Source: UBA2365 sp964594045 (GTDB taxonomy: Bacteria; Bacteroidota; Bacteroidia; Chitinophagales; Saprospiraceae). From it: a DNA stretch of 22,262 nt. Within the stretch, counting starts at the first letter, position 1. The number at the start of each line of letters is the position of its first letter. Of this stretch, positions 1-8,520 are shown in pieces. Below the pieces are notes generated by a model. That model searched no databases. It was not told the origin of the DNA and saw only the letters and a program-made list of their open reading frames with translations. The stretch lies in the NCBI GenBank assembly GCA_964594045.1, contig CAZQKR010000057.1:1-22262 (forward strand), written 5' to 3'. A program made the position numbers and the translations under genes.

Positions 1-102
1 TAATTGATAATCAATTGTATCACTTACTTGATTTTTCTATGCGGACAAGTCAGGACAAAATCTTATCTACTTCGATGGATGATCAGGCAAAACATTTCAT
101 AA

Positions 103-134
103 AAAAAGAGAAGCCAAAATTGACTTCTCTTTTT
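103..134 (-). terminator. Intrinsic terminator of the ferritin gene
   Basis: Arms 103-113 and 124-134 (AAAAAGAGAAG / CTTCTCTTTTT on the plus strand) pair perfectly over 11 bp around a 10-nt loop. Read on the minus strand, the hairpin comes just after the ferritin stop and ends in a run of seven U (plus-strand A at 101-107). The T run on the other side makes it potentially bidirectional. Confidence 0.8.
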
Positions 135-153
135 ATGCATTTTGCTGTTCAAA

Positions 154-681
154 TCAGGCTTCAGTATCTTCTCCTCCACCATTTGAAGCACGGTTGAGGA
201 TCTTTTCCACTTCTGTATCAATAAAATACAAACTCTGCGGACCCTCTCCGATCAATTTGACTTTATCCAGCACTTCTTTAAACAGGGCTTCTTCTTCAGC
301 CTGTTCACTCACAAACCATTGCAAGAAATTGAGCGTGGCAAAATCCTGTTCTTTTGAACTCATCTCCACAAGAATGCTGATCAGATTGGTCACCTTTTGC
401 TCGTGCTGATATGCATCCTTGAACAAGGTTTGGATATTCAGCCATTCTGAAGGTGGCATGGGCACATCGGGAACAACGGCATGGCCATCCATCATGTTGA
501 TGTATTTGAAAAACTTCATCATATGCATCCTTTCTTCAACAGCATGTTCATACATAAAAGCAGCGCAACCGGTAAGACCGTTGACTTCGCACCAGGATGC
601 CATGGATAGATATAAATTGGAGGCATAGTATTCTTCTTTAACCTGCCTGTTCAACGCTTCGATCATTTTAGCACTTAACAT
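154..681 (-). CDS. ftnA: Ferritin, non-haem, FtnA type
   Basis: A 175-residue ferritin of the usual bacterial length (about 165-175). It should form a 24-subunit cytoplasmic shell that oxidises Fe(II) at its ferroxidase centre and stores it as ferric mineral. The diiron ligands fall at the same numbers as in E. coli FtnA: Glu17, Glu50, His53, Glu94 and Gln127, with Glu126, Glu129 and Glu130 available for a third (C) site. The motif EEYYASNLYLSMA at 16-28 is typical of the first helix. There is no signal peptide. The C-terminus is short, acidic and glycine-rich (NGGGEDTEA). The gene stands alone with its own terminator, so it is likely monocistronic. No Shine-Dalgarno sequence precedes the ATG, as is normal in Bacteroidota. 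Family and function are close to certain; the symbol follows the E. coli-like active site. Confidence 0.95.
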   Translation of the reverse strand: MLSAKMIEALNRQVKEEYYASNLYLSMASWCEVNGLTGCAAFMYEHAVEERMHMMKFFKYINMMDGHAVVPDVPMPPSEWLNIQTLFKDAYQHEQKVTNLISILVEMSSKEQDFATLNFLQWFVSEQAEEEALFKEVLDKVKLIGEGPQSLYFIDTEVEKILNRASNGGGEDTEA

Positions 682-787
682 AATTCGATATTTTTTTCGT
701 AAAAATACTGAAATTCAGCATGCAGAGGAAAGAAAAAAAATGTTTTATAAAATATTAACATTCTGTTCATACCTGACTGTCCATAAA

Positions 788-821
788 AAAACAGGGATCT
801 TGTATTCAAAACCCCTGTTTT
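788..821 (-). terminator. Intrinsic terminator of the secreted thioredoxin-repeat gene
   Basis: Perfect 9-bp arms AAAACAGGG (788-796) and CCCTGTTTT (813-821) enclose a 16-nt loop. On the minus strand the hairpin lies about 25 nt past the stop at 845 and is followed by seven U (plus-strand A at 785-791). Confidence 0.8.
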
Positions 822-844
822 ATGTTTGATAATCAATAATTTAA

Positions 845-3800
845 TTAAATCTTGATCAATTTTTTTGTCACTGAGCCAGTTCCTGTTTCCAATCTGATAA
901 AGTAAATTCCCTGAGTGTAATCAGTGATATTGATTGTTGTCTCAGATTCCAGTTTTCCCAGTGTCCTGGAGTCGATCTTTTGTCCCAAATGGTTCATTAT
1001 GACCACTTTTGCAGCCATTTCTTTCTCCAAACTCACTTTAACATTGATCTCAGAAATAGCCGGGTTTGGCATAACGTTAAAGCTGTTGACAAACTGCGGA
1101 TTTTCAGTATTGGTCTTAGAATCAACAGTATATACAGTTTCAAAGATACATCCGTTTGCATCTGTAACATACAATACATATTCACCTGCAGCGAGATTTT
1201 GAAGGTCTTCACTGCTTGATCCGTTTGACCAGCTATATGTATAAGGCGGAGTTCCTCCCTGAACTGTGATGTCGAGACCACCGTCAAGTTGACCATTCGT
1301 TTCATCAGTGATCACAACTGTTACCTGCAGAGGTGCCGGTTCAGTTACAGTAAGCACTTCACTATAGGTATTGCCGGCCTGATCCGTCACGGTGTAAGTA
1401 TAGGCACCTGCCTGAAGCCCGGAGATGGTCAATTCATTTGAAGTAAATCCCTCAGGACCTGTCCATGTGACATTATATTCCGGAATACCGCCGTTGGGTG
1501 TAATTGAAATACTTCCTGATCCGTCAGCATTGCAAAGCAAGTTTGTAACATTTTCGCTTACAGTCAAAGGCAGTATAGCTACTTCAACATTCTGGCAAAC
1601 CATTGCGGAGCCACATTCATTGGTATAGTTATGGCAAATCTCATAAACTCCTGAAGTGTTGAAAATGAAAGTAGCTGTATTTCCTGCTGCCTGCTGTCCG
1701 TCGCTGGTTGACCACACTGAAGTTCCGTCAACAGATGCAGAAACCGTGACAATGTTATAAGCAAGTTCACTGGTGAATGCTGCATCAGGTGTGTTGATGA
1801 ACTCATTTACGACAACCTGGGCTGAATTTGTGCAACCATTGGAAGTGTTGGTAACAGATAAAATATATACACCGGGTGCATCAACGTTGATGATCAGCTG
1901 ATCCGGAGCTGAAGTGATATTTCCATCCACTGTGGTCCAAAGATAGGTAAACTCATCACCCTGACTTGAAGCGGAACCATCCAGTGTAAGTGTCTGAACC
2001 AAACAGGTTAAAGTCTGGCCATCTCCTGCTGCTGCAACAGGCAATGAAGCATCTGCAAAAACCTCAACAAATCCTGTTGTTTCACAGCCATTGCTTCCAA
2101 ATGCCGTAAAGTTGAATTGTCCGCTTTGGCTGACAGTCCTGCAGAATCCTTCTTCACCATTCTCCCAAACTACGGACTGAACATTTGAAACCGGGATTAC
2201 ACAAATTTCTACCTCGTTAACAGCGCAGGTAAGTGTTTGACCAGGTGTATTGAATAAAGGCAGATTTGAATCACCAGGAACGATAAAGTCCAGAACAGAG
2301 CTGCAACCGTTATTGATATTGCTGATGGTCAGGGTGTATGTTCCGGGAAGGTCAACTGTTGGTGTCAGAGTATTTGCACCACTCACTATATTCCCGTTAG
2401 TGGTAGTCCATGAGATTTCAAAATTGGCACCTGAATCTGAGCCAGATGCATCAAGTGTAACTGTTGGAACATCACAGGTAATGGAAGCCGGAGTGCTCCC
2501 TGCTACGACAGGTGCTGTACCGAGGGATGTAACCACTACTTCATCTGTCACAATACAACCGTCGATACCGTTTTCAACCGTTAAAATATATGTACCCGGT
2601 TCATTCACAACAGGATACAGGGTATTTTCACCGCTGACAATATTTCCGTTATACGTTTCCCAGGTATAGATCATATGGCTGCCCTGTGTAGAGCCTGAAC
2701 CGTCGAGTGTGATTTGTGGATTATCACAATCCAGTGCTGTATTGGGTCCTGCATCAGCAACCGGATTAGGACCAAACTCAATATAAATGAATTCATTGTT
2801 CAGGCAATCATTCCCATCAATGATATCTACATAATAAACCCCGTAAGGAAGGTCGGTATAATGATCCTGAGAACTGAAACCATCTCCGATATCGAACAAA
2901 TAGTCTCCACCTGTTCCGCCAACACCTGAAAGGAACAATTCACCATTCTCCAGTTCGCAGGTTGTATGTACAACGTCAAATACCAGTTGCACCTGTGTAG
3001 GCTCGGTCAGATTATATGTTTTGACCACTTCGCACCCATATCCATCCGTAACAGAAACCTCATAAGTACCTGCAGCTAGATCATAGGCTGCGGGGCCCGA
3101 ACTGCCATCCGACCATTGGTAAGAATATGGTGGAGTACCCTGCACAATACCGGCTTCAAGGGAGCCGTCACTTCCTCCGTAACAGGAGATCGGTATTCCT
3201 TCATCCACCATAAAATCAAAAGGAATTGTGGTTCCTTCAACAACATATTGAGGAGAAGTATAGGTATAGTTATGTTCATCTGTAAGCGTTACCCAGTAGG
3301 TACCGGGTCCTACATTCGTAAGATCTTCGGTGGTCTGTCCGTTATTCCATTGATAAGAAATATTTCCATAACCGGCAACGGGAGATATATCGACACCACC
3401 CTCCATATAACAATCTGCATTCAGTACATCAGCTATTGCACCAAGCTGGCAACTACCCACTACCCAGCTTGACCAGGTTGAAAAGTTGACCTGACCAACT
3501 TCATAAGTTTTCTTTGTATCCGCGCAGACTGCATAAAGCGTTGGCCAGTAAGCAATTTGGTATTGTGATACCACACTTTGCTGGGAAGCAGGGATATTGA
3601 TGATCGGATATGGAGTATTGGCGACCCAGTTACCCTGAGTTGAACCACCACCGGCAGAACAAGCAGCAGCATCGCCATACAAGCAGGCATCATTGGTATT
3701 CATATCTCCTTCGAGGAAGAAAACCATGATTTCGTCCGTTCCGCCAGGTCCGTAAGCTTCATACAATTGTTCCAGAACACCACTGTTGTGATAACTCCAG

Positions 3801-4000
3801 CAAGGCCCACACCATGTCGCTGAAAAGTCGATGACAACAGATTTTCCGGCGTTTAAATAAGAATACAGGTTGTGTTGCACTCCGTTCAAATCCGTCAGGG
3901 TCCAGTCAGGCGCGATGGCACCATCAGGCAACTGAGCATGGACCGGCTGAAAAGCAAATAAACCGGCAAACAGGAAAATGAGGTATTTAATCCGCTTCAT
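845..4000 (-). CDS. Secreted thioredoxin-fold protein with SprB/PKD-like repeats and T9SS type A sorting domain
   Basis: I start the gene at the ATG ending at 4000 because it opens directly into a signal peptide (MKRIKYLIFLFAGLFAFQPVHAQ). The longer reading to 4114 only adds 38 residues with no secretory logic. The product is about 1051 residues. After the signal comes a TlpA/AhpC-like thioredoxin domain (about 25-185) with the redox motif WCGPC (Cys64, Cys67). Next are SprB-type repeats ending GxYxVxVTDxxGC, then at least three PKD/Ig-like copies of the form LDGSGS...W.T.NGNI.SG...GTYxLTVxNxxxGC, each with its own cysteine pair. Two more SprB repeats and a C-terminal domain of about 75 residues (FNVMPNPA...GIYFIRL...KKLIKI) follow, the last being a type IX secretion signal. 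It should be exported to the cell surface or medium. A disulfide role is inferred from CGPC; its substrate is unknown. Terminator at 788-821, likely promoter at 4116-4149. Confidence 0.88.
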   Translation of the reverse strand: MKRIKYLIFLFAGLFAFQPVHAQLPDGAIAPDWTLTDLNGVQHNLYSYLNAGKSVVIDFSATWCGPCWSYHNSGVLEQLYEAYGPGGTDEIMVFFLEGDMNTNDACLYGDAAACSAGGGSTQGNWVANTPYPIINIPASQQSVVSQYQIAYWPTLYAVCADTKKTYEVGQVNFSTWSSWVVGSCQLGAIADVLNADCYMEGGVDISPVAGYGNISYQWNNGQTTEDLTNVGPGTYWVTLTDEHNYTYTSPQYVVEGTTIPFDFMVDEGIPISCYGGSDGSLEAGIVQGTPPYSYQWSDGSSGPAAYDLAAGTYEVSVTDGYGCEVVKTYNLTEPTQVQLVFDVVHTTCELENGELFLSGVGGTGGDYLFDIGDGFSSQDHYTDLPYGVYYVDIIDGNDCLNNEFIYIEFGPNPVADAGPNTALDCDNPQITLDGSGSTQGSHMIYTWETYNGNIVSGENTLYPVVNEPGTYILTVENGIDGCIVTDEVVVTSLGTAPVVAGSTPASITCDVPTVTLDASGSDSGANFEISWTTTNGNIVSGANTLTPTVDLPGTYTLTISNINNGCSSVLDFIVPGDSNLPLFNTPGQTLTCAVNEVEICVIPVSNVQSVVWENGEEGFCRTVSQSGQFNFTAFGSNGCETTGFVEVFADASLPVAAAGDGQTLTCLVQTLTLDGSASSQGDEFTYLWTTVDGNITSAPDQLIINVDAPGVYILSVTNTSNGCTNSAQVVVNEFINTPDAAFTSELAYNIVTVSASVDGTSVWSTSDGQQAAGNTATFIFNTSGVYEICHNYTNECGSAMVCQNVEVAILPLTVSENVTNLLCNADGSGSISITPNGGIPEYNVTWTGPEGFTSNELTISGLQAGAYTYTVTDQAGNTYSEVLTVTEPAPLQVTVVITDETNGQLDGGLDITVQGGTPPYTYSWSNGSSSEDLQNLAAGEYVLYVTDANGCIFETVYTVDSKTNTENPQFVNSFNVMPNPAISEINVKVSLEKEMAAKVVIMNHLGQKIDSRTLGKLESETTINITDYTQGIYFIRLETGTGSVTKKLIKI

Positions 4001-4115
4001 ACAAAAAATTTTAGTTAAAAAGTTGAATTTAGAAATTTGTTCTACACCAGAAATCAAACGCTTTACGGCAAAAGGATGTGTCTGAAGCTCATTTGATCGC
4101 AAGCAAAATTGCAAG

Positions 4116-4149
4116 CAAATCTAATTAAAAAAAAACCTATATCCTTCAA
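4116..4149 (-). promoter_or_regulatory. Candidate Bacteroidota promoter for the secreted thioredoxin-repeat gene
   Basis: On the minus strand a TTG (4147-4149) and a TAGATTTG (4116-4123, matching TAnnTTTG) are 23 bp apart, at the long end of the known 17-23 bp range. Transcription would begin near 4109, giving a leader of about 105 nt. The site lies inside the longest possible reading frame, which also favours the ATG at 4000. Confidence 0.5.
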
Positions 4150-4606
4150 TGTAATTGATTTTTTCTTTGTTTAAATTAAGTGCCATTTCACGACAAATTT
4201 AATTTTTTAAAGAAATTCAAAATATAGTTCTGTCGATTATTATTTTTTTTCATAATTACCAAATTTATATTTTAAAATTAATAAATTAAAAGAATATACT
4301 ACTTGCTATACTGCAATGAATGCAATGAAATTATATAGATTTTGACTGATTTCTTTGGTTCATTTACTAAAAACCTATCATATACAATTTGATAGTTGCG
4401 GTAAATTGATCACTGAAAGGCAGGTTAACAGGTTAAGTATTCTTCCAAATATTCAGCACAATGGATTTTGACACCATTTCTTACAAAGACTTGATTTGTG
4501 GTTCAAACCACAGAAATTGTGCTTAAAAATCGGAGCGGCTTTGGGGTTAACATTGTTCCACAGAACATCTATCTGAAGCCTGAACACAGTGGAAGATTAT
4601 ACCTGT
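4150..4606. other. AT-rich intergenic region without a recognised gene
   Basis: I find no ORF beyond about 20 codons. The only clear structure is a 16-bp inverted repeat at 4497-4512 (TGTGGTT and AACCACA around a CA centre), which is operator-like. It has no U run on either strand, so it is not a standard terminator. It lies downstream of the AraC-type gene and far upstream of the thioredoxin-repeat gene. Confidence 0.5.
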
Positions 4607-5725
4607 TCAATTCTTTGAGGCCGAGTCGCGGTATGCTTCTTTCCATGCACTGGGTGTGCAGCCTTCCTGTTTTTTAAAAACACTGAAAAATGCCGATTTA
4701 CTGTTAAAACCACAATCGTATCCAATGGCTTCAATGCTATAGATATTATCGGGGTCTGAAAGCATCCGTTTAACTTCTTTGATCCTGAATGCGTTGACAA
4801 AATTGAAAAAATTCTGTCCAATCTCGGTGTTAAGTACTTCAGTGATCTGATATTTGGGTATCTTTATTTTTTCTGCCAATAGATCCATATTGAATTCCGG
4901 ATCCAAAAAAGGTTTTTCCGAACTGAAATAGTCAAGCAAAATATTTTTGATCGTTGTTTTTTGATTGTTGGAGAGTGTGGAATTTGCATATCTTTCCTTA
5001 CGCTCCTTCGGGGTATTCACATTTTGCAGGATGACTGTTTTTTGCCCCAGACCATAAAACCCCAAAACATAGATCAGGAAAAGCATGACAGAATAGTTGA
5101 TGAGCAAGGGCAAAAAATGCAACTCCGAAAATGCAATACTGATCACGCTGATCAGTATCAGAGTCATCCAGTAAACGGAATAAAAGATCACAATAAAAAA
5201 TACCCAAACCAGGTTTCGGTTGACATCAATGGAAGAAAACTGATTGTAAACTGCTTTCTTGTGATGATGGAGCATCCAAATGCTTAAAATATTATAGCTG
5301 AACAATGAAATGATGTTGATCGCCCCGAAAATGATCCTGAAGCCAAAGGTAGTGTCCTCCCTGAAAAAATCAGTCATGGCAATTGAATCCTGCACAAAAT
5401 AGGCTGTTACTTCAAAAAAAACAAAAGGCAGCAAATGCAGCAAATAAACTGGCTTTATCGAAAAATTCTTTTGTGTCAAAGCCCTTACATAAAAATAAAA
5501 AGCGGGATTGACCAGTAAAAAAGAACTGGACAACAGAGGCCTTTCATACCAGTACAGGTCGAAAAGCAGGGTGATGAACTCGATCGCCATCAAAATCAGC
5601 CATGCGGCCAGAATTTTGTCTGCAATACTCTTTTCCTTTTTGGTCAGTATGAGTAACGATGAGAAAAAAGCCTGGGAAACACCAACAAACAATAAAACCT
5701 CAATCCAGAAAAAACTTACATTCAT
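4607..5725 (-). CDS. Membrane-anchored AraC-family transcriptional regulator
   Basis: A 372-residue protein with two halves. Residues 1 to about 235 contain roughly seven hydrophobic segments (for example SFFWIEVLLFVGVSQAFFSSLLIL, ILAAWLILMAIEFITLLF), so the N-terminus is an integral membrane sensor. Residues about 265-372 form an AraC/XylS helix-turn-helix domain: the first helix pair around FNMDLLAEKIKIPKYQITEVLN and the second around YSIEAIGYDCGFNSKSAFFSVFKKQEGCTPSAWKEAY, with the conserved GF-S-S-FF-FK-G-TP signature. This architecture (polytopic membrane domain plus AraC output) is common in Bacteroidota; the signal and target genes cannot be read from sequence. The gene is monocistronic. 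A TATATTTG box lies about 38 bp upstream of the ATG. No partner kinase or transporter adjoins it. Confidence 0.9.
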   Translation of the reverse strand: MNVSFFWIEVLLFVGVSQAFFSSLLILTKKEKSIADKILAAWLILMAIEFITLLFDLYWYERPLLSSSFLLVNPAFYFYVRALTQKNFSIKPVYLLHLLPFVFFEVTAYFVQDSIAMTDFFREDTTFGFRIIFGAINIISLFSYNILSIWMLHHHKKAVYNQFSSIDVNRNLVWVFFIVIFYSVYWMTLILISVISIAFSELHFLPLLINYSVMLFLIYVLGFYGLGQKTVILQNVNTPKERKERYANSTLSNNQKTTIKNILLDYFSSEKPFLDPEFNMDLLAEKIKIPKYQITEVLNTEIGQNFFNFVNAFRIKEVKRMLSDPDNIYSIEAIGYDCGFNSKSAFFSVFKKQEGCTPSAWKEAYRDSASKN

Positions 5726-5762
5726 GTCAGACGATCAAATCTTTCCGTTTTTTGACAATTCT

Positions 5763-5770
5763 CAAATATA
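5763..5770 (-). promoter_or_regulatory. Candidate -7 box for the AraC-type regulator
   Basis: Reading the minus strand gives TATATTTG, an exact TAnnTTTG match, 38 bp before the ATG. I see no TTG at the expected upstream distance, so only half of the consensus is supported. Confidence 0.35.
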
Positions 5771-6061
5771 CGGAAGTTTAGCCAATGTATTTCATTTTTA
5801 CGTTTAAAACCTTATCCTGGAAAAATAATCTAAAGTTCCGGGACGAACTGACTTCATCCAAGCAAGTTGTTCATAATCACCACCTGATCTGCAAACGACG
5901 GATATAAATACTACATATCCTTGATTTTGAACTCATTTACTTTTAAGGCCCAAATTCGGGGTTGAATTTCAAATCCGGGCTATTTTCACAATTAATGTTT
6001 CTGACCAAACGGACAAAAGCTTTTTATTTGCAATAAATATAATACATATCAGTTTTTACAT
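5771..6061. other. Intergenic spacer without a recognised feature
   Basis: This is the spacer between the AraC-type gene and the palindromic element. I saw no ORF of useful length, no RNA gene and no strong dyad in it. Confidence 0.5.
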
Positions 6062-6389
6062 AAAGTTGTTTAATAATCATGTTGATTGCTGAAAATGACT
6101 GACCGATCCTGAAAGGTGAATATCCGGGGGATAATCAAGGGAAGGAACACGAAGTGGCGGGTCAGCTAAAAGTCAGGGCGAAGCTCCTTTTGGATCAAAA
6201 AATACTGATATGCAAAGCATCGTCAGTATCGAAGATACTGACAAGCTTGCTTCGTCAGTAACAAAAATACTGATATGCAAAGCATCGTCAGTATCGGAGA
6301 TGCTGACATGCTTGCCTGATAAGTGCTGATATGCATAGCATCGTCAGCATTTTGTCGGCAAGCATTAAGATACATTTTTAAACAACTTT
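6062..6389. repeat. MITE-like palindromic element with terminal inverted repeats
   Basis: The left end AAAGTTGTTTAATAAT (6062-6077) matches the reverse complement of the right end ATTTTTAAACAACTTT (6374-6389) at 15 of 16 positions, with the outer 12 bp perfect. Between them are three copies of an imperfect palindrome and further hairpin-forming sequence (6200-6366), with no ORF of useful length. No clear target-site duplication is visible (flanks ACAT and TATC). It may be a miniature non-autonomous element or a REP-type cluster; copies elsewhere in the genome would settle this. Confidence 0.55.
6202..6350. repeat. Three copies of a 28-bp imperfect palindrome (REP/BIME-like)
   Basis: Copies lie at 6202-6229, 6267-6294 and 6323-6350. 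Each has the form CTGA-t-ATGC-AWA-GCAT-cg-TCAG and folds on itself. Copies 1 and 2 are identical; copy 3 changes an outer A-T pair to G-C, keeping the stem. A related hairpin sits between copies 1 and 2 (TACTGAC at 6235-6241 with GTCAGTA at 6254-6260). ATGCTTGCC (6308-6316) is also complementary to GGCAAGCAT (6357-6365). Confidence 0.75.
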
Positions 6390-6531
6390 TATCTGAGGCA
6401 AAATGGTTTTAGGTCTGCATGATGTAAACTTATTACCCAATGCCATGTTTATTCATCAAAATCCTCATTTCTGTGAGATGATTAGTTTTATTGAACATTA
6501 TTTCATAAACGAAAAAAAATCTGTAACCGCA

Positions 6532-8520
6532 ATGTACCTTTTGTTCAAAAAGAACATAATGATCGTTTTACTAGGCATTTTGTTTTTTTCCTGCAACACC
6601 ACGGAAAAGATCAGGACCGGTGATCAGGCGATGGAAAGAAAACAATATGCGGTCGCGATTGAACTCTATCAAAAAGAAATAAATGCTGCCAAACCCGGCG
6701 AAAAAGCTGAAATTTCCTATCGCATAGGAGAGTCCTACCGTCAACTCAGGCAAGCTGAAAACAGTTTAAAATGGTACCTCAGAAGCGCTGAAGCAGGGAA
6801 AAAATCTGATGAATTATATTTTTACACCGGCTTGATGTCTAAACAAACCGGAAGATTTAGGCAGGCCATCGAATATTTTGATAAAGTCAGCCCGAAAAAC
6901 AATCAGCTTCAATTGGATGCAAGGCGTGAAAAAGACATTTGCAGGCAGGCTGAAATCTGGAATTCCAAAAAGGATCTGAACCTGGATCCGGATACTTTAG
7001 TATCGCTTCAGTCCAGGTCAGTCTATCTTTCAGGTTTTGACCAGGATGGAAATTTCCTGATCTCAGCTGAAAAAGAAACACAAGGCCATCAGTACCGCAA
7101 GCACAAGTGGACCGGAAGGCCTTTTATGAATTTATTCTATTCCAATAATCTGGATGTCAGCCAGTTGAAAAACTTTGGAGACCGGTTCAATACCCCATTT
7201 CACGAAGCTGACCTGACGATCAGTGCAAGTGGTACAGAGCTGGTTTTTACACGTTGTCATCAAACAGAAAGGGAAGAAAATTTCTGCCAGTTGTACTACG
7301 CAGTCAAAATGAATCAGAATTGGAGTGAACCTCAAAAAATGCCTTTCCAGGATGAAAAGGTCAATTATGGTCATGGTTTTTTCAGCGGGGATTCATTGCT
7401 GTTTTTTTCATCGAATGATCCTTCAGGCATTGGTGGTTACGATCTCTATTTTGTCCGGAAAGAAAAAAACAGTTGGACCAGGCCGGTATTGCTGTCAGCA
7501 CCGGTGAATACACCTGGAAATGAGTTTTATCCTACCATAAAGGGAGATACTTTATATTTTTCTTCAGACTATTTACCCGGATTGGGCGGGCTGGATATTT
7601 TCAAAAGTTATCCTTTATCCTCAGGCGGATGGAGCCCGCCACAGAATATGCTGCCGCCGTTTAATTCCATCAGTGATGATTTTGGCCTTCACTACAGCCA
7701 GAATGAAGGATCAGGGCATTTTGCATACATCAATTCGAACAGGCACAGTCTGGATGGAACAGATGGCATTTTTGGCATCGCTGCGGGTAAAATTTCTGTT
7801 GCAGATCCTGAGATCGTCAGAAATGAATCTGATAACAAAAAGGATTACAAGTTATTTCTTTCACTCAGGGTATTGGAAAACGTATTTGAAGATCCGGAAA
7901 ATCCCAACAGCATGGTCCTTGGCAAAAAACCTGTCAATAAAGCGGAAGGCTTGATCGTCGGAGACGGAAAAGTCTTCAGTACTGATCTGAATGGGCGATT
8001 CATCACCGAACTCAGTTTTGGGCGGAGTTATTCCATCATCCTGAACAAGGCAACTTATCTGACCTATTATCTCGAATTACCCGAAAAGCCCTACCCTGGT
8101 GAAGGCACCAAATCTGAAAACCATACCATATCCAGGGAGGTGATCCTGAAGAAAATTTTCCTTGACAGGGAAATGGTCATGGAAGATATCTATTATGATC
8201 TGGACAAATGGGACATCAGGGAAGACGCCTTGCCATCGTTGAACAGTTTGCTGAGTACTTTGGTCAAAAATCCGGAATTGAAAGTGCTGATCGGTTCACA
8301 TACAGATTGCAGGGCTGATGATGGTTACAATCTCGAACTTTCCAAAAAACGGGCTGAGTCAGTGGTCAACTTTCTGATCCGGGGTGGCATTACAGAAGAA
8401 CGGATAAACTATGTGGGTTATGGCGAAACCAGGCTGATCGAAAAATGCCCTTGCGAACAATGTACGGAAGAACAGCACCAGAAAAACAGAAGGACTACAT
8501 TTACGCTGACAAAAAAATAA
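6532..8520 (+). CDS. PorE-like OmpA-family lipoprotein (TPR, PD40 propeller, CRD, OmpA)
   Basis: I choose the ATG at 6532, which opens a lipoprotein signal ending LFFSC (Cys21). The frame runs back to 6403, but that adds 43 residues before the signal. The product is about 662 residues. Domain order: TPR-like helices (about 22-140, with GDQAMERKQYAVAIELYQKEI), PD40/WD40-type propeller blades (DPSGIGGYDLYFV; LPGLGGLDIFKS), a short carboxypeptidase-regulatory-like fold (about 460-520), and an OmpA peptidoglycan-binding domain (about 545-662; IYYDLDKWDIR, GSHTDCRADDGYNLELSKKRAESV). This order and length match PorE of the type IX secretion system, a periplasmic lipoprotein thought to anchor the apparatus to peptidoglycan. 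Bacteroidota carry several OmpA/PD40 paralogues, so PorE itself is likely, not proven. The two T9SS cargo genes in the window fit. The tail has three cysteines (CPCEQC). The gene converges with the Lrp gene. Confidence 0.85.
   Translation: MYLLFKKNIMIVLLGILFFSCNTTEKIRTGDQAMERKQYAVAIELYQKEINAAKPGEKAEISYRIGESYRQLRQAENSLKWYLRSAEAGKKSDELYFYTGLMSKQTGRFRQAIEYFDKVSPKNNQLQLDARREKDICRQAEIWNSKKDLNLDPDTLVSLQSRSVYLSGFDQDGNFLISAEKETQGHQYRKHKWTGRPFMNLFYSNNLDVSQLKNFGDRFNTPFHEADLTISASGTELVFTRCHQTEREENFCQLYYAVKMNQNWSEPQKMPFQDEKVNYGHGFFSGDSLLFFSSNDPSGIGGYDLYFVRKEKNSWTRPVLLSAPVNTPGNEFYPTIKGDTLYFSSDYLPGLGGLDIFKSYPLSSGGWSPPQNMLPPFNSISDDFGLHYSQNEGSGHFAYINSNRHSLDGTDGIFGIAAGKISVADPEIVRNESDNKKDYKLFLSLRVLENVFEDPENPNSMVLGKKPVNKAEGLIVGDGKVFSTDLNGRFITELSFGRSYSIILNKATYLTYYLELPEKPYPGEGTKSENHTISREVILKKIFLDREMVMEDIYYDLDKWDIREDALPSLNSLLSTLVKNPELKVLIGSHTDCRADDGYNLELSKKRAESVVNFLIRGGITEERINYVGYGETRLIEKCPCEQCTEEQHQKNRRTTFTLTKK

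Noticed and set aside
15..197. 60-codon plus-strand frame at the left edge
   Set aside because: It crosses the ferritin terminator and runs into the 3' end of the ferritin gene on the other strand; no protein character.
2250..2669. 139-codon plus-strand frame within the repeat protein
   Set aside because: It is antisense to well-defined PKD-like repeats, and its periodic look is inherited from them.
4001..4114. N-terminal extension of the thioredoxin-repeat protein
   Set aside because: It would place 38 residues before a clear signal peptide and includes the likely promoter.
4497..4512. Dyad TGTGGTT/AACCACA as a terminator for the AraC-type gene
   Set aside because: Two-base centre, no U run on either strand, and about 95 bp past the stop; kept only as a possible operator in the spacer entry.
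6202..6350. Regularly spaced repeats that could suggest a CRISPR array
   Set aside because: Only three copies, unequal offsets (65 and 56 bp), spacers themselves related and hairpin-forming, and no cas genes nearby.
6403..6531. N-terminal extension of the PorE-like protein
   Set aside because: It would bury the lipoprotein signal and its cysteine.
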